Assembly (NCBI GenBank): GCA_036272055.1
Contig: DATAZL010000039.1
Location: 8,322 to 72,321, forward strand
Length of the DNA: 64,000 nucleotides
Direction of reading: 5' to 3'
Source of the DNA: DASZVB01 sp036272055
Lineage (GTDB): Bacteria > Myxococcota_A > Polyangia > Polyangiales > Polyangiaceae
This document shows positions 8,126 to 17,439 of the stretch, in pieces. Position numbers and translations under genes: made by a program. The notes below the pieces were generated by a model. The model was not told where the DNA came from. It did not search any database and saw only the letters and a list, made by a program, of their open reading frames with translations. Position 1 is the stretch's first letter; each line of letters opens with the position of its first letter.

Positions 8126-8578
8126 ATGTTCCGCGGGCAGTTCGTTCACACCATCGATGCGAAAGGGCGCGTGAGTCTGCCCGCGCGATTTCGCGAGTCG
8201 ATCGTGGCCAACGGCGACGCGCGGCTGGTGCTGACGCCGGCCCCGTTTGACCCCTGCCTGCACCTCTACCCGCTCGCCGACTGGGCAGAGCTCGAGAAGA
8301 AGATCGACAGCCTCTCGCGATTCGAGCCCGACATCGTTCGCTTTCGCCGCATGTACGTCTCGGCCGCCCTCGAGTGCGAGCTCGACGCGGGCGGGCGCGT
8401 CCTGGTGAACCCGGATTGTCGCGCCCGCGCGCACCTCGGCAAAGAGGTCCTCGTCGCGGGGATGGGGCGCGTCATCGAACTCTGGTCGAAGGACCTCTGG
8501 GACCGCGCAACGGCACCTCTCCCCGTGGAGGAGCAAGAGCGCTTCATGCGACGAGTAGAGGAGCTCATCAGAATATGA
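8126..8578 (+). CDS. mraZ: Transcriptional regulator MraZ
   Basis: A 150-residue protein with two AbrB-like MraZ domains: the first begins FRGQFVHTIDAKGRVSLPARFRE, the second has ALECELDAGGRVLVNPDCRARAHLGKEVLVAGMGRVIELWSKDLWD. The family forms ring oligomers that bind tandem TGGG boxes and repress the division/cell-wall operon. Such boxes are present 30-55 bp upstream. Length matches the family (about 150). The stop overlaps the rsmH start as ATGA. It is the first gene of the dcw cluster. Confidence 0.96.
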   Translation: MFRGQFVHTIDAKGRVSLPARFRESIVANGDARLVLTPAPFDPCLHLYPLADWAELEKKIDSLSRFEPDIVRFRRMYVSAALECELDAGGRVLVNPDCRARAHLGKEVLVAGMGRVIELWSKDLWDRATAPLPVEEQERFMRRVEELIRI

Positions 8579-9609
8579 CGATGGCAGCACCGATGGTCCC
8601 ACCGACACCGCGATTCGAGCACACCTCGGTCATGCTCGAACAAGTTCTCGACGCGATCGCGCCGCAACCGGGCGGCGTGTACCTCGACGTCACCACCGGC
8701 GGCGCTGGCCACTCGCAGGCGCTCCTCGAGCGTTGCCCGGGCGCGCGCCTCATCGCGTTCGATCGCGATCCTGCCGCCGTGCGAACCGCGACGGAGCGGC
8801 TCGCTCGCTTCGGCGCGCGCGCGACGGTCGTGCACGCGACGTTCAGCGAGGTCGAGGAGTACCTCGTCGGCGAGCGCATCGAATCCGTCGACGGACTGAT
8901 CGCGGACCTCGGCGTGAGCTCGCCGCAGCTCGACGACGCCGAGCGCGGCCTGAGCTTCCGCTTCGAGGGCCCCCTCGACATGCGCATGGATCCGACGAGC
9001 GGCGAGACGGCGCTCGAGGCGATCGAGCGGCTCAGCCAGGACGAGCTCGCCGACGCGATCTATCACTACGGCGAGGAGCACCGTTCGCGCCGCGTCGCGC
9101 GCTGCATCAAGCAGGCGTTCGAGGCCGGCGAGCTGACGACGACGCTCGATCTGCGTCGTGCCGTCGTGCGCGCCACCGGGCCGCGCCGCCAGCACGGAAT
9201 GGACCCCGCGACGCGGACGTTCCAGGCACTGCGCATCCTCGTCAATCGCGAGCTCGACGAGCTCGAGGCGCTCCTCGCCGCCGCGCCGCAGCTCGTCAAG
9301 CCGGGCGGCGTCGCCGCCATCATGAGCTTTCACTCCCTCGAAGACCGTCTCGTGAAGCGGGCGTTCGCCGAGCGCTCCACCTGGGAGCGGCTCTCGAAGA
9401 AGCCGCTCATCGCCGGCGCGGTGGAGCTCAACGAGAACCCGAGGGCCCGGAGCGCGAAGCTTCGCGCCGCACGCCGGGTCGAGGGAAGCGGCCTCTTCGA
9501 CGATTACGAGCCGGACAGCAGCCGCGACAGCGAGCCGCCCGACTCGAGCCCCGACGTCGAAGAGGCGCACGGCGTGAACGTCTTCCAGATCCGCGGGGAC
9601 GCCGAATGA
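8575..9609 (+). CDS. rsmH: 16S rRNA (cytosine-1402-N4)-methyltransferase RsmH
   Basis: A 344-residue SAM-dependent methyltransferase (MraW) that N4-methylates C1402 in the ribosomal decoding region. Signatures are FEHTSVMLEQVLDAI, the SAM-binding LDVTTGGAGHSQALL, IADLGVSSPQLDDAERGLSF and MSFHSLEDRLVKRAF. It is about 30 residues longer than E. coli RsmH because of an acidic Asp/Glu/Ser-rich tail (DDYEPDSSRDSEPPDSSP) that is probably disordered. The start is ATG 8575 in an ATGA overlap with mraZ; an upstream extension to 8374 is shadow. The stop overlaps ftsL by ATGA. Confidence 0.96.
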   Translation: MTMAAPMVPPTPRFEHTSVMLEQVLDAIAPQPGGVYLDVTTGGAGHSQALLERCPGARLIAFDRDPAAVRTATERLARFGARATVVHATFSEVEEYLVGERIESVDGLIADLGVSSPQLDDAERGLSFRFEGPLDMRMDPTSGETALEAIERLSQDELADAIYHYGEEHRSRRVARCIKQAFEAGELTTTLDLRRAVVRATGPRRQHGMDPATRTFQALRILVNRELDELEALLAAAPQLVKPGGVAAIMSFHSLEDRLVKRAFAERSTWERLSKKPLIAGAVELNENPRARSAKLRAARRVEGSGLFDDYEPDSSRDSEPPDSSPDVEEAHGVNVFQIRGDAE

Positions 9610-9965
9610 GGGAGAAGAAGCGCCCGTTCCTCGTCGTCTGGTCGCTCGCGGTCGCGGCGGCGACGAGCGCGTTCACCGTTTACCTGGCGCTCAGGATGCG
9701 TTCCATCGAGATCGGGTACGACCTCGGACGCGCGCACCAGCACCTCGGACGCCTGCGCGAGGTGAAGCGCGTGCTCGAGCTCGAGCTCTCGAGCCACCAG
9801 ACGCCCGAGCGCGTCGATCTCGTCGCGCGCAGCGTGCTCGGCATGAGCGAGCCCGCGCCGGAACGCATGCTCTCTGCCGGCGCGACCCCCGCGGCCGGCG
9901 ATCGCGGCGGCGTGCAGCTCCCTTCCGAGGACGGCGTGCCGCGCAAGGAGACTCAGGCGCCGTGA
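9606..9965 (+). CDS. ftsL: Cell division protein FtsL
   Basis: A 119-residue bitopic protein assigned by position between rsmH and ftsI and by architecture. A short basic cytoplasmic tail (MREKKRP) is followed by one membrane helix (about 8-27), then a heptad-like helix rich in Leu/Arg/Glu (DLGRAHQHLGRLREVKRVLELELSS) as in FtsL coiled coils, then a Pro/Gly-rich tail. FtsL with FtsB and FtsQ activates FtsW-FtsI at the septum. Sequence conservation is low in this family, so context carries the call. It overlaps both neighbours (ATGA upstream, GTGA downstream). Confidence 0.85.
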   Translation: MREKKRPFLVVWSLAVAAATSAFTVYLALRMRSIEIGYDLGRAHQHLGRLREVKRVLELELSSHQTPERVDLVARSVLGMSEPAPERMLSAGATPAAGDRGGVQLPSEDGVPRKETQAP

Positions 9966-12028
9966 ACCGCATCAACAGCGAGGCCGGCCGCTTCATCCGT
10001 CTCCGGATGGGCATCCTGTGCGGGCTACTCGCCCTCGGGATGGGCCTCGTCGTCTCCGCGGGCTTCACGCTGCAGATGGTCGACGGCAACGACTGGCGCG
10101 ACATCGCCGAGAAGCAGCGCCAGCGGCGTCTGCACATGACGCCGAAGCGCGGCACCGTCTACGACCGCAACGGCAGCGCGCTCGCCGTCAGCGTGGACGT
10201 GCCGGGCGTGAGCCTCGACTCGGTGGAGCTCCTCCGCTCGGTTCCGCCGCAGCGCGTGCCGGTCGTCGCACGCGACGCAGCGAACCGCATCGCGCAGGCG
10301 CTCGCCATCGACCCGGCAGAGGTCGAGCGCAAGATCCTCAAGAAGCGCCGCTTCACGTGGCTCAAGCACTACGTGACGCCCGAGGAGACCGAGAACGTCC
10401 GCGGGCTCTCGGAGGGCGACAACGCGATCCCGGGCCTCGTCGTCGAGGGTGAGGGACGCCGCTTCTATCCGCGCCGCGAGCTCGCCGCGAGCCTCCTCGG
10501 CTTCGTCTCGCCCGACGGCGACGGCAAGGACGGCCTCGAGCTGTCGCTGAATCCGGAGCTCGAGGGCCACGTCGAGCAGCTTCGCGGTCTCCGCGATCGC
10601 TCCGGTCGTCTGCTCTTCTCGGACGGCATCCAGGACGAGCAGGCGCTCGCCGGTCACGACATCAACCTGACGATCGATCAGGGCATTCAGTTCGTCGCGG
10701 AGCGCGCGCTCCGCAACGCGGCGCGCACCTTCGAGGCCGCGGCCGGCTCCGTCGTCGTCGTCGATCCGCACACCGGGGAGATCCTCGCGCTCGCGAGCTT
10801 CCCTGGTTACAACCCGAACGACTACTCGGAGAGCGATCCCGAGGCACGGCGAGAGCGCGCGCTCAGCGAGCGGTTCGAGCCGGGCTCGTCGATGAAGATG
10901 TTCACCGTCGCCGCCGGCCTCGCCGCGGGGACGATCCAGCCGACCCAGCAGCTCTACTGCGAGAAGGGCGCGATGCCCCTCGACAACGTGATCATCCGCG
11001 ACACGCACCCGTCGGAGTGGCTCACGATCTCCCAGGTCCTCGCCATCTCGTCGAACATCTGCGCGGCGAAGATCGCGCTCGGCATGGGCGGCGAGAAACT
11101 CTACGAGGCGCTCCGCCGCTTCGGGTTCGGGCAGCCGACGGAGCTCCCGCTCCCTGGCGAGTCGTCGGGCGTGCTCCGGCCGCAGGGGCGTCCGTGGGTG
11201 CAGGTCGAGACGGCGTCTGCCGCGTTCGGCCAGGGCATCAGCGTGACGGCGCTCCAGCTCGCGATGGGTGCGAGCGCGATCGCCAACGGCGGAGAGCTCA
11301 TGGAGCCGATCCTCGTGAAGCGCGTCGCGACCGCGACCGGCGACGTGCTGCGCGAGGCGGTGCCCAAGGTGCGGCGTCGCGCCGTGCCGAAGAGTGCGGC
11401 GAAGACCGTCGCCGAGATGCTCATCGCGGTCACCGAGGGCGAGGGCACCGGTGTGCAGGCGGCGATCGACGGCTACCAAGTCGCCGGCAAGACCGCGACG
11501 GCGCAGAAGGCCGATCCGCGCACGGGGCTTTACTCGGTCGACAAGTTCATCGCGTCGTTCGTCGGCTTCGTGCCCGCGAAGGATCCTGTCGTCGCCATCG
11601 CCGTCGTCATCGACGAGCCGATGATCGAGCACGCCGGCGGCGCGGTCGCAGCGCCGGTCTTCCGCGAGGTCGCGTCGATGGCCTTGAAGTACAAGGGCCT
11701 CGTGCCGCTCGGCACCGAGCACGCCGATCCGGCAGAGCTCGCGCGCACGCCGGATCCGGCGAACGCCGTTTACGCCGCGTACCGCGAGGCGGCCGGGAAG
11801 AAGCCCGCCGTGCAGGACGTTTCAGCGGCGGGCCGCGTCCCCGCGGGTAAGATCCGGTTGCCGGATTTCACCGGCTTCCCGCTCCGGCTCGCCATCCAGA
11901 AGAGCATCGAGCTCGGCATCACGCCGAAGATCGAGGGAACGGGCCTCCTCGCCCGGCAGCTGCCCGCGCCGGGACAGGTCGTCGATCACGGAGCCGAGGT
12001 CGTCCTCGTGTTCGAGCCCGCAACATGA
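9962..12028 (+). CDS. ftsI: Septal peptidoglycan transpeptidase FtsI (PBP3) with PASTA domain
   Basis: A 688-residue class B penicillin-binding protein that cross-links septal peptidoglycan. It has an N-terminal membrane helix (about 16-38), a dimerisation domain (MTPKRGTVYDRNGSALAVSVDVPGVSLD), then a transpeptidase domain with nucleophile motif SSMK (Ser309, Lys312) and SSN (363-365). The third motif reads KTAT (510-513) instead of the usual KTGT or KSGT: the conserved Gly is Ala, encoded GCG. A C-terminal PASTA domain (about 625-688) follows a Lys/Pro linker, as in Gram-positive PBP2x. GTG 9962 overlaps the ftsL stop as GTGA. The dcw position and dimerisation domain make FtsI the best identity. 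Confidence 0.94.
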   Translation: MNRINSEAGRFIRLRMGILCGLLALGMGLVVSAGFTLQMVDGNDWRDIAEKQRQRRLHMTPKRGTVYDRNGSALAVSVDVPGVSLDSVELLRSVPPQRVPVVARDAANRIAQALAIDPAEVERKILKKRRFTWLKHYVTPEETENVRGLSEGDNAIPGLVVEGEGRRFYPRRELAASLLGFVSPDGDGKDGLELSLNPELEGHVEQLRGLRDRSGRLLFSDGIQDEQALAGHDINLTIDQGIQFVAERALRNAARTFEAAAGSVVVVDPHTGEILALASFPGYNPNDYSESDPEARRERALSERFEPGSSMKMFTVAAGLAAGTIQPTQQLYCEKGAMPLDNVIIRDTHPSEWLTISQVLAISSNICAAKIALGMGGEKLYEALRRFGFGQPTELPLPGESSGVLRPQGRPWVQVETASAAFGQGISVTALQLAMGASAIANGGELMEPILVKRVATATGDVLREAVPKVRRRAVPKSAAKTVAEMLIAVTEGEGTGVQAAIDGYQVAGKTATAQKADPRTGLYSVDKFIASFVGFVPAKDPVVAIAVVIDEPMIEHAGGAVAAPVFREVASMALKYKGLVPLGTEHADPAELARTPDPANAVYAAYREAAGKKPAVQDVSAAGRVPAGKIRLPDFTGFPLRLAIQKSIELGITPKIEGTGLLARQLPAPGQVVDHGAEVVLVFEPAT

Positions 12029-13536
12029 GCGCCGCCATGCCGCTATCCGTAACCGGTCTCTCGCTCTCCGATCTCGTCGTCGAGCTCGGGCGCGTGAAGG
12101 CGCGGCTCGCCTCCGGCAGAGACGTGTCGGTCACCGACGTCCGCCACGACTCGCGTCAGGTCGAGCCGGGGGATCTCTTCGTCGCGCGCCAGGGCGGCAA
12201 GCTCGACGGCGCGCGGTTCGTCGGGGACGCCGTCGCGCGCGGCGCGATCGCCGTCCTCGCCGCGGAGGAGACGCCGCTGCCCGATCTCGCGGTCCCGGTG
12301 CTCCGCGTCAGCGACGTGCGGCTCGCGCTCGCGCTCGCCGCAGAGGCCGTCCACGGCCACCCGACGCGGAAGCTCGGCGTCGTCGGCATCACCGGCACCA
12401 ACGGCAAGACGACCACGTCGTTCCTGGTCGCCGAGGCCATCGACGCGACCGGCGCCGCCGCCGGACGTCTCGGGACGCTCGGCTACGCCTTCGGTGGCGA
12501 CATCGTCGACGAGTCGCTCACGACGCCGGAGGCAGACGACGTGTCCCGCTTCGCGGCGCGTGCGCTCGCGCGCGGTGCAACGCACCTGGCAATGGAAGTG
12601 TCGAGCATCGCGCTCACGCAGGCACGCGTCGACGCGGTGTCGTTCGCGGTCGCGGCGCTCACCAACGTCACCCAGGATCACCTCGACTACCACGGCTCGA
12701 TGGACGCCTACGCGAAGGCGAAGGCGCGTCTCTTCGACGAGCTCGCGCCGCGCGTCGCGGTCATCAACGTCGACGACCCGGTCGGCGCGGCGATCGCCGA
12801 GCGCACGCAGGGGACGGTGCTCCGCGTCGGACGCGACAGTGACGCCGACGTCCGGCCGCTCGCGGTCCGCGTCACCGGACGCGGCATCCACGGCGACGTG
12901 AAGCTCCCTTCCGGCACCGTTAAGCTCGCGAGCCCCCTCGTCGGCGCGCACAACCTCGACAACCTGCTGCTCACGCTCGCCATCGTCGAGGCGTTCGGGC
13001 TCGACGTCGTGAAGGCGGCCGCAGGCCTCGGCCGCGCCGGTTCGGCCCCCGGACGGCTCGAGCGCTGCAGCGACGACACCGACGACATCACGGTGCTCGT
13101 CGATTATGCGCACACCCCGGACGCGCTCCGTCGCGTGCTCGAGGCGGTGAGCGGGCTCACCCACGGCGCCGTGCACTGCGTCTTCGGCTGTGGCGGCGAT
13201 CGCGATCCGAAGAAGCGCGCGAAGATGGGCGAGGCCGCCGGCGCCGCAGCGACGCGCATCACGATCACCAACGACAACCCGCGCTCCGAGGATCCGGCGG
13301 CCATCGCCGCTTCCGTCGAGCTCGGCCTCTGGGGTTCCGGCGTGCCCTACGAGATCATCCTCGACCGCCACACCGCGATCGAGAAAGCCATCCTCTCCGC
13401 CGAGCCGGGGGATCTCGTCCTCCTCGCCGGCAAGGGACACGAGCCGTACCAGATCATCGGCGCCGAAAAGCGCGCCTTCGACGACCGCGTCGAGGCGCGC
13501 CGCGCTCTCGCCCTGCGAAGGGGCAAGAAGAGCTGA
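12025..13536 (+). CDS. murE: UDP-MurNAc-tripeptide synthetase MurE (meso-DAP adding)
   Basis: A 503-residue cytoplasmic Mur ligase adding the third residue to UDP-MurNAc-L-Ala-D-Glu using ATP. The ATP loop GTNGKTT is at 124-130. The amino-acid specificity motif is DNPR (417-420), diagnostic for meso-diaminopimelate rather than lysine, so the peptidoglycan is of the Gram-negative A1-gamma type. The Mur N-terminal domain signature VRHDSRQVEPGDLFVA is present, as is the Lys carbamylation region. ATG 12025 overlaps the ftsI stop (ATGA); the stop overlaps murF as TGATG. Confidence 0.97.
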   Translation: MSAAMPLSVTGLSLSDLVVELGRVKARLASGRDVSVTDVRHDSRQVEPGDLFVARQGGKLDGARFVGDAVARGAIAVLAAEETPLPDLAVPVLRVSDVRLALALAAEAVHGHPTRKLGVVGITGTNGKTTTSFLVAEAIDATGAAAGRLGTLGYAFGGDIVDESLTTPEADDVSRFAARALARGATHLAMEVSSIALTQARVDAVSFAVAALTNVTQDHLDYHGSMDAYAKAKARLFDELAPRVAVINVDDPVGAAIAERTQGTVLRVGRDSDADVRPLAVRVTGRGIHGDVKLPSGTVKLASPLVGAHNLDNLLLTLAIVEAFGLDVVKAAAGLGRAGSAPGRLERCSDDTDDITVLVDYAHTPDALRRVLEAVSGLTHGAVHCVFGCGGDRDPKKRAKMGEAAGAAATRITITNDNPRSEDPAAIAASVELGLWGSGVPYEIILDRHTAIEKAILSAEPGDLVLLAGKGHEPYQIIGAEKRAFDDRVEARRALALRRGKKS

Positions 13537-14987
13537 TGGCGACGCCGATCCCCGCGAACACCGCCCGCTTCACGCTGGCGGAGGTCGTCCAGGCGACGGG
13601 TGGGACGTGCCGTTCCGGCACGCCGGAGCTCGTCGTCGAGGGGGTCACCACCGATTCGCGGGGCGACGTTCGCGGGAAGCTCTTCGTCGCGCTCTCGGGC
13701 GAGCACTTCGACGGCCATCGCTTCGCGGCCGACGTCGCGGCTGCGGGTGCGCGCGCCGTTCTCGTCGCGAAGGGTCGTGGAGCGGACGTCGCGGGTGCCG
13801 CGGTCGTCGAGGTCGACGACACGCTCGTCGCGCTCGGCTCGCTCGCGCGGCTTCACCGCCGCCGCTGGGGCGGCACGCTCGTCGCGGTCGCCGGTTCCGC
13901 TGGCAAGACGACCACGCGGAGCGCGATCGCCGCGGCGCTCGAGGCGGTGCTGCCCGGTGCCGTTCACTCCGTCGCCGGCAACCTGAACAACCGCATCGGC
14001 GTGCCGATGGTGCTCTTCGGGCTCGCCGCGGGCCAGGGCGCGGCGGTCGTCGAGATCGGCACGAACTCGACGGGCGAGGTGCGCGAGCTCACCCGGATCG
14101 CGTCGCCGAACATCGGCGTCCTCACCCTCGTCGACGTCGAGCACGCCGAGGGCCTGGGCTCCCTCGACGACATCGAAGAAGAAGAGGGCGCGCTCCTCCG
14201 CGGGCTCCTGAAGACCGGCACTGCCATCGCCAACGGGGACGACGAGCGCGCCGTGCGCCAGCTCGTCGGTGCCAACGCGCGGAAGAAGCTCAGCTACGGC
14301 ATCCGCGGCGCGGTCGACTACCGGATAGCGCGTCGCGAATCGATCGGGCTCACCGCGAGCCGCGTCACCCTGGAGCGACCGCGCGGTCGCGGCCGTGAGA
14401 CGATCGCCCTCGAAGTGCCGCTCTTCGGCATGCCGGGCGCGCTCGCCGTCGCGGCGGCGGTCGCCGTCGCCGACCGGGTAGCGGCGCGCAGCGTGCCGGT
14501 CGAACGTCTCGCTGCGGCGTTCGCGCGCGGCCCCCTCGGCGAGCCCGGACGTCTCCGTCCGGTCGAGCTCGGCGATCGCACCGTCGTGCTCGACGACAGC
14601 TACAACGCGAACCCCGCGAGCGTCCGCGCCGCGGTCGCCGCCGCGCGCGAGCTCGCCGACGATCGCGCGGCGCGCCTCGTCCTCGTCCTCGGCGAGATGC
14701 GCGAGCTCGGCGCGCAGTCGCGCGAGCAGCACGAGCTCGTCGGCCGTGACATCGGCGGAAGCGGCGCGGCCGTCCTGATCGCCGTCGCAGGCGACGCGGA
14801 GTGCTTCGTCCCGGCCGCGCGGGCACAAGGTGTCGACGCAGCGTTCGCCGTCGACGCCGCGCAGGCCGTGAGCGAGGTCCTCGCACGGGTTCGTCCGGGT
14901 GACGTCGTCCTGGTGAAAGCGTCGCGCGGCGTGCACGCCGAGCAGATCGTAGAAGCGCTCGTCCGCGAGCGGGGCAGGGCGGCTTGA
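13536..14987 (+). CDS. murF: UDP-MurNAc-tripeptide-D-Ala-D-Ala ligase MurF
   Basis: A 483-residue Mur ligase adding D-Ala-D-Ala to UDP-MurNAc-tripeptide, the last cytoplasmic peptide step. The ATP-binding loop GSAGKTTT is at 120-127. VAGNLNNRIGVPMVLFGL and VLDDSYNANPASVRAAVAA are typical MurF signatures. Length is slightly above the E. coli enzyme (452). The start ATG 13536 shares one base with the murE stop, and the stop overlaps the mraY TTG start. The D-Ala-D-Ala ligase gene is not in the cluster, so its substrate must be made from elsewhere in the genome. Confidence 0.97.
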   Translation: MATPIPANTARFTLAEVVQATGGTCRSGTPELVVEGVTTDSRGDVRGKLFVALSGEHFDGHRFAADVAAAGARAVLVAKGRGADVAGAAVVEVDDTLVALGSLARLHRRRWGGTLVAVAGSAGKTTTRSAIAAALEAVLPGAVHSVAGNLNNRIGVPMVLFGLAAGQGAAVVEIGTNSTGEVRELTRIASPNIGVLTLVDVEHAEGLGSLDDIEEEEGALLRGLLKTGTAIANGDDERAVRQLVGANARKKLSYGIRGAVDYRIARRESIGLTASRVTLERPRGRGRETIALEVPLFGMPGALAVAAAVAVADRVAARSVPVERLAAAFARGPLGEPGRLRPVELGDRTVVLDDSYNANPASVRAAVAAARELADDRAARLVLVLGEMRELGAQSREQHELVGRDIGGSGAAVLIAVAGDAECFVPAARAQGVDAAFAVDAAQAVSEVLARVRPGDVVLVKASRGVHAEQIVEALVRERGRAA

Positions 14988-16114
14988 TCTACGAGCTGCT
15001 CTTCCCGCTCTCGACCAAGTTCGGTTGGGCCGGCGTGCTCAACGTGCTCCGGTACGTCCCGTTCCGCGTGATCATGGCAACGATCACGGCCATGATGCTC
15101 TGCTTCTGGCTCGCGCCGTGGTTCATCCGCGAGCTTCAGAAGAAGCAGATCGGCCAGGTCGTTCGCAAGGACGGTCCCGAGTCTCACTACAAGAAGGCCG
15201 GCACCCCGACGATGGGCGGCGCGCTCATCCTGCTCTGCGTGCTCGTGCCGACCGTGCTCTGGGCCGACGTGCACAACGCCTTCGTGCTCGCGACGGCGGG
15301 CGTCACTGCCGGTTACGGCGTCATCGGTTACGTCGACGACCGCATGAAGCTCGTCAAGCGGAGCAGCGGCGGCCTCCCGGGTCGCTACAAGCTCATCGGG
15401 CAGACCCTCGTGGGCGGCGCGGCCGTCGGTTATTGCTTCCTCTACGAGCCGGCGCTGCCGCACGGCTGGGTCGAGATCCGGTCGCGGCTCTCCATCCCGT
15501 TCGTCGCGTTCGCGAAGCACCCCGTCGAGCTCCCGCTCTCGCTCTACATCGCGTTCGCGATCTTCGTCGTGGTCGCGACGAGCAACGCGGTGAATCTCAC
15601 TGACGGTCTCGACGGTCTCGCGATCGGCCCGGTGATGATCAACGCCGGCACCTACCTGCTCTGGGCGTACGTCGCCGGTCTCGTGCTCTTCGGAAGGCCC
15701 GTCGCGCAGTACCTCGACATCCCCGGCATCCCCGAGATGGGCGAGCTCGCCGTGTTCGCGGCCTCGGTCATCGGCGCGGGTATCGGCTTCCTCTGGTACA
15801 ACACGTATCCCGCGCAGGTCTTCATGGGGGACGTGGGCTCGCTCGCGCTCGGCGGCGGCCTCGGGATGCTCGCGGTGCTCACCAAGAACGAGCTCCTCAG
15901 CATCCTCATCGGCGGCATCTTCTTCGTCGAGACCCTGAGCGTCATCACCCAGGTCATCTCCTTCCGCGTGTTCGGGAAGCGCGTCTTCCTGATGGCGCCC
16001 ATTCACCACCATTTCGAGAAGAAGGGATGGCCCGAGCCGCGCATCATCGTGCGGTTCTGGATCATCTCCATCCTGCTCGCCCTCTTTGCTCTCGCATCCC
16101 TCAAGCTCCGATGA
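14984..16114 (+). CDS. mraY: Phospho-MurNAc-pentapeptide translocase MraY
   Basis: A 376-residue polytopic membrane enzyme that transfers phospho-MurNAc-pentapeptide to undecaprenyl phosphate, making lipid I. The N-terminal pattern aligns with E. coli MraY, including GQVVRKDGPESHYKKAGTPTMGGALI. The catalytic NLTDGLDGLA, the QVFMGDVGSLALGG segment and the C-terminal APIHHHFEKKGWPE are present. About ten hydrophobic helices are visible. The start is TTG 14984 in a TTGA overlap with the murF stop; the first residues (MIYELLFPLSTKF) fit the family N-terminus, so the rare start is well supported. Confidence 0.97.
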   Translation: MIYELLFPLSTKFGWAGVLNVLRYVPFRVIMATITAMMLCFWLAPWFIRELQKKQIGQVVRKDGPESHYKKAGTPTMGGALILLCVLVPTVLWADVHNAFVLATAGVTAGYGVIGYVDDRMKLVKRSSGGLPGRYKLIGQTLVGGAAVGYCFLYEPALPHGWVEIRSRLSIPFVAFAKHPVELPLSLYIAFAIFVVVATSNAVNLTDGLDGLAIGPVMINAGTYLLWAYVAGLVLFGRPVAQYLDIPGIPEMGELAVFAASVIGAGIGFLWYNTYPAQVFMGDVGSLALGGGLGMLAVLTKNELLSILIGGIFFVETLSVITQVISFRVFGKRVFLMAPIHHHFEKKGWPEPRIIVRFWIISILLALFALASLKLR

Positions 16115-17439
16115 ACCTCGCCGGCAAGAACGTCATCGTGGTCGGCCTCGGCCGTAGCGGCATCGCCGCTGCGCGCCTCTGCGTCGCCCGCGGGGCGTCC
16201 GTCGTCGGCACCGACTCGCGCGCCCCCGCCGACCTTCCCGCGGAGGTGAAGTCGCTCGCGATGAAGCTCGCCGCTCCGGGGCACGACGGCGTGCGTTTCG
16301 AGGAGGCGGATATCATCGTCGTGTCACCGGGGGTGCCCCGCCTTCCGGCGCTCGACCGGGCGGAGCGCGCCGGCGTGCTCGTCATCGCGGAGCTCGAGCT
16401 GGCGGCGACGTTCATCGATGCCCCGATCATCGCCGTCGGCGGCACCAACGGAAAGAGTACTGTGACCACCGTGGTAGCCGCATTGTTCGCCGCGGCGGGC
16501 AAGAGAGTCTTTGCCGGTGCGAATCTGGGGACGCCGCTCTCGGACGCCGTGGGGCAGCCGTTCGACGTGATCGTCGCGGAGGTGTCGAGTTTCCAGCTCG
16601 AGCGCGCCCCCATGTTCCACCCCCGGGCGAGCATCTTGCTCAACGTCACAGAGGACCACCTCGATCGCTACTCGTCGTTCGACGAGTACGCGCACGCCAA
16701 GGGCAACGCCTTCGTCAATCAGACGCCCGACGACGCGGCCATCGTGCCGGACGGCGACGCCGTGGTCCGGAGCGAGGCGACGCGGGGCCGGGGCCGGCTC
16801 ATCACGTTCGGCGTGCACGCCGACTACACCGTTCAGGGGCGCGCGGTCGTCGAGCGCGCCACCGGGGAGCGCTTCTCCCTCGAAGGCGCCGATTTCCACG
16901 GCACTCACAACTTCAGCAACGCCGCGGCGGCCGTCGCCGTCGCCCGCTTCTTCGGCGTCGGGAAGACGTACATCGAGACCGGGCTCAAGGCCTTCCGCTC
17001 GCTCGGGCACCGCATGGCGCTCGTGACGGAGCTCGACGAGATCCGCTACTACGACGACTCCAAGGCGACCAACGTGGGCGCCGCCGTCACCGCGCTTCGC
17101 GGCCTCAGCGAGGAGCGCGCGGTGCTCGTCGCGGGCGGCCGCGACAAGCTCGGCTCCTACGCGCCGCTCGTCGCGGCGCTCAGGGACAAGGGCCGCGCCG
17201 TCGTCGTGATCGGCGAAGCGGCGGACCGCATCGCCGCGGCCATCGGGCGCGTGCTGCCGGTCGTGCACGCGCGCGACATGGCCGACGCCGTCCTGCGCGC
17301 GCAATCACTCGCGCGAGCGGGCGACGCCGTGCTCCTGTCGCCGGCGTGCTCGAGCTTCGACATGTTCGTGAGCTATGCCGACCGCGGCGACCGCTTCGCC
17401 GAGGCCGTCAAAGGGCTCACCTCGAGGAGGGCGTCATGA
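16111..17439 (+). CDS. murD: UDP-MurNAc-L-alanine-D-glutamate ligase MurD
   Basis: A 442-residue cytoplasmic Mur ligase adding D-Glu to UDP-MurNAc-L-Ala. The N-terminal Rossmann-like domain begins NVIVVGLGRSGIAAARL and binds the UDP moiety. The ATP loop GGTNGKST is at 110-117, and YYDDSKATNVGAAVTALRGL and the C-terminal LLSPACSSFDMFVSYADRGDRF are standard signatures. Length equals E. coli MurD (438). ATG 16111 overlaps the mraY stop (ATGA); the upstream in-frame extension is shadow. A good GAGGAGG near its 3' end serves ftsW. Confidence 0.97.
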   Translation: MNLAGKNVIVVGLGRSGIAAARLCVARGASVVGTDSRAPADLPAEVKSLAMKLAAPGHDGVRFEEADIIVVSPGVPRLPALDRAERAGVLVIAELELAATFIDAPIIAVGGTNGKSTVTTVVAALFAAAGKRVFAGANLGTPLSDAVGQPFDVIVAEVSSFQLERAPMFHPRASILLNVTEDHLDRYSSFDEYAHAKGNAFVNQTPDDAAIVPDGDAVVRSEATRGRGRLITFGVHADYTVQGRAVVERATGERFSLEGADFHGTHNFSNAAAAVAVARFFGVGKTYIETGLKAFRSLGHRMALVTELDEIRYYDDSKATNVGAAVTALRGLSEERAVLVAGGRDKLGSYAPLVAALRDKGRAVVVIGEAADRIAAAIGRVLPVVHARDMADAVLRAQSLARAGDAVLLSPACSSFDMFVSYADRGDRFAEAVKGLTSRRAS

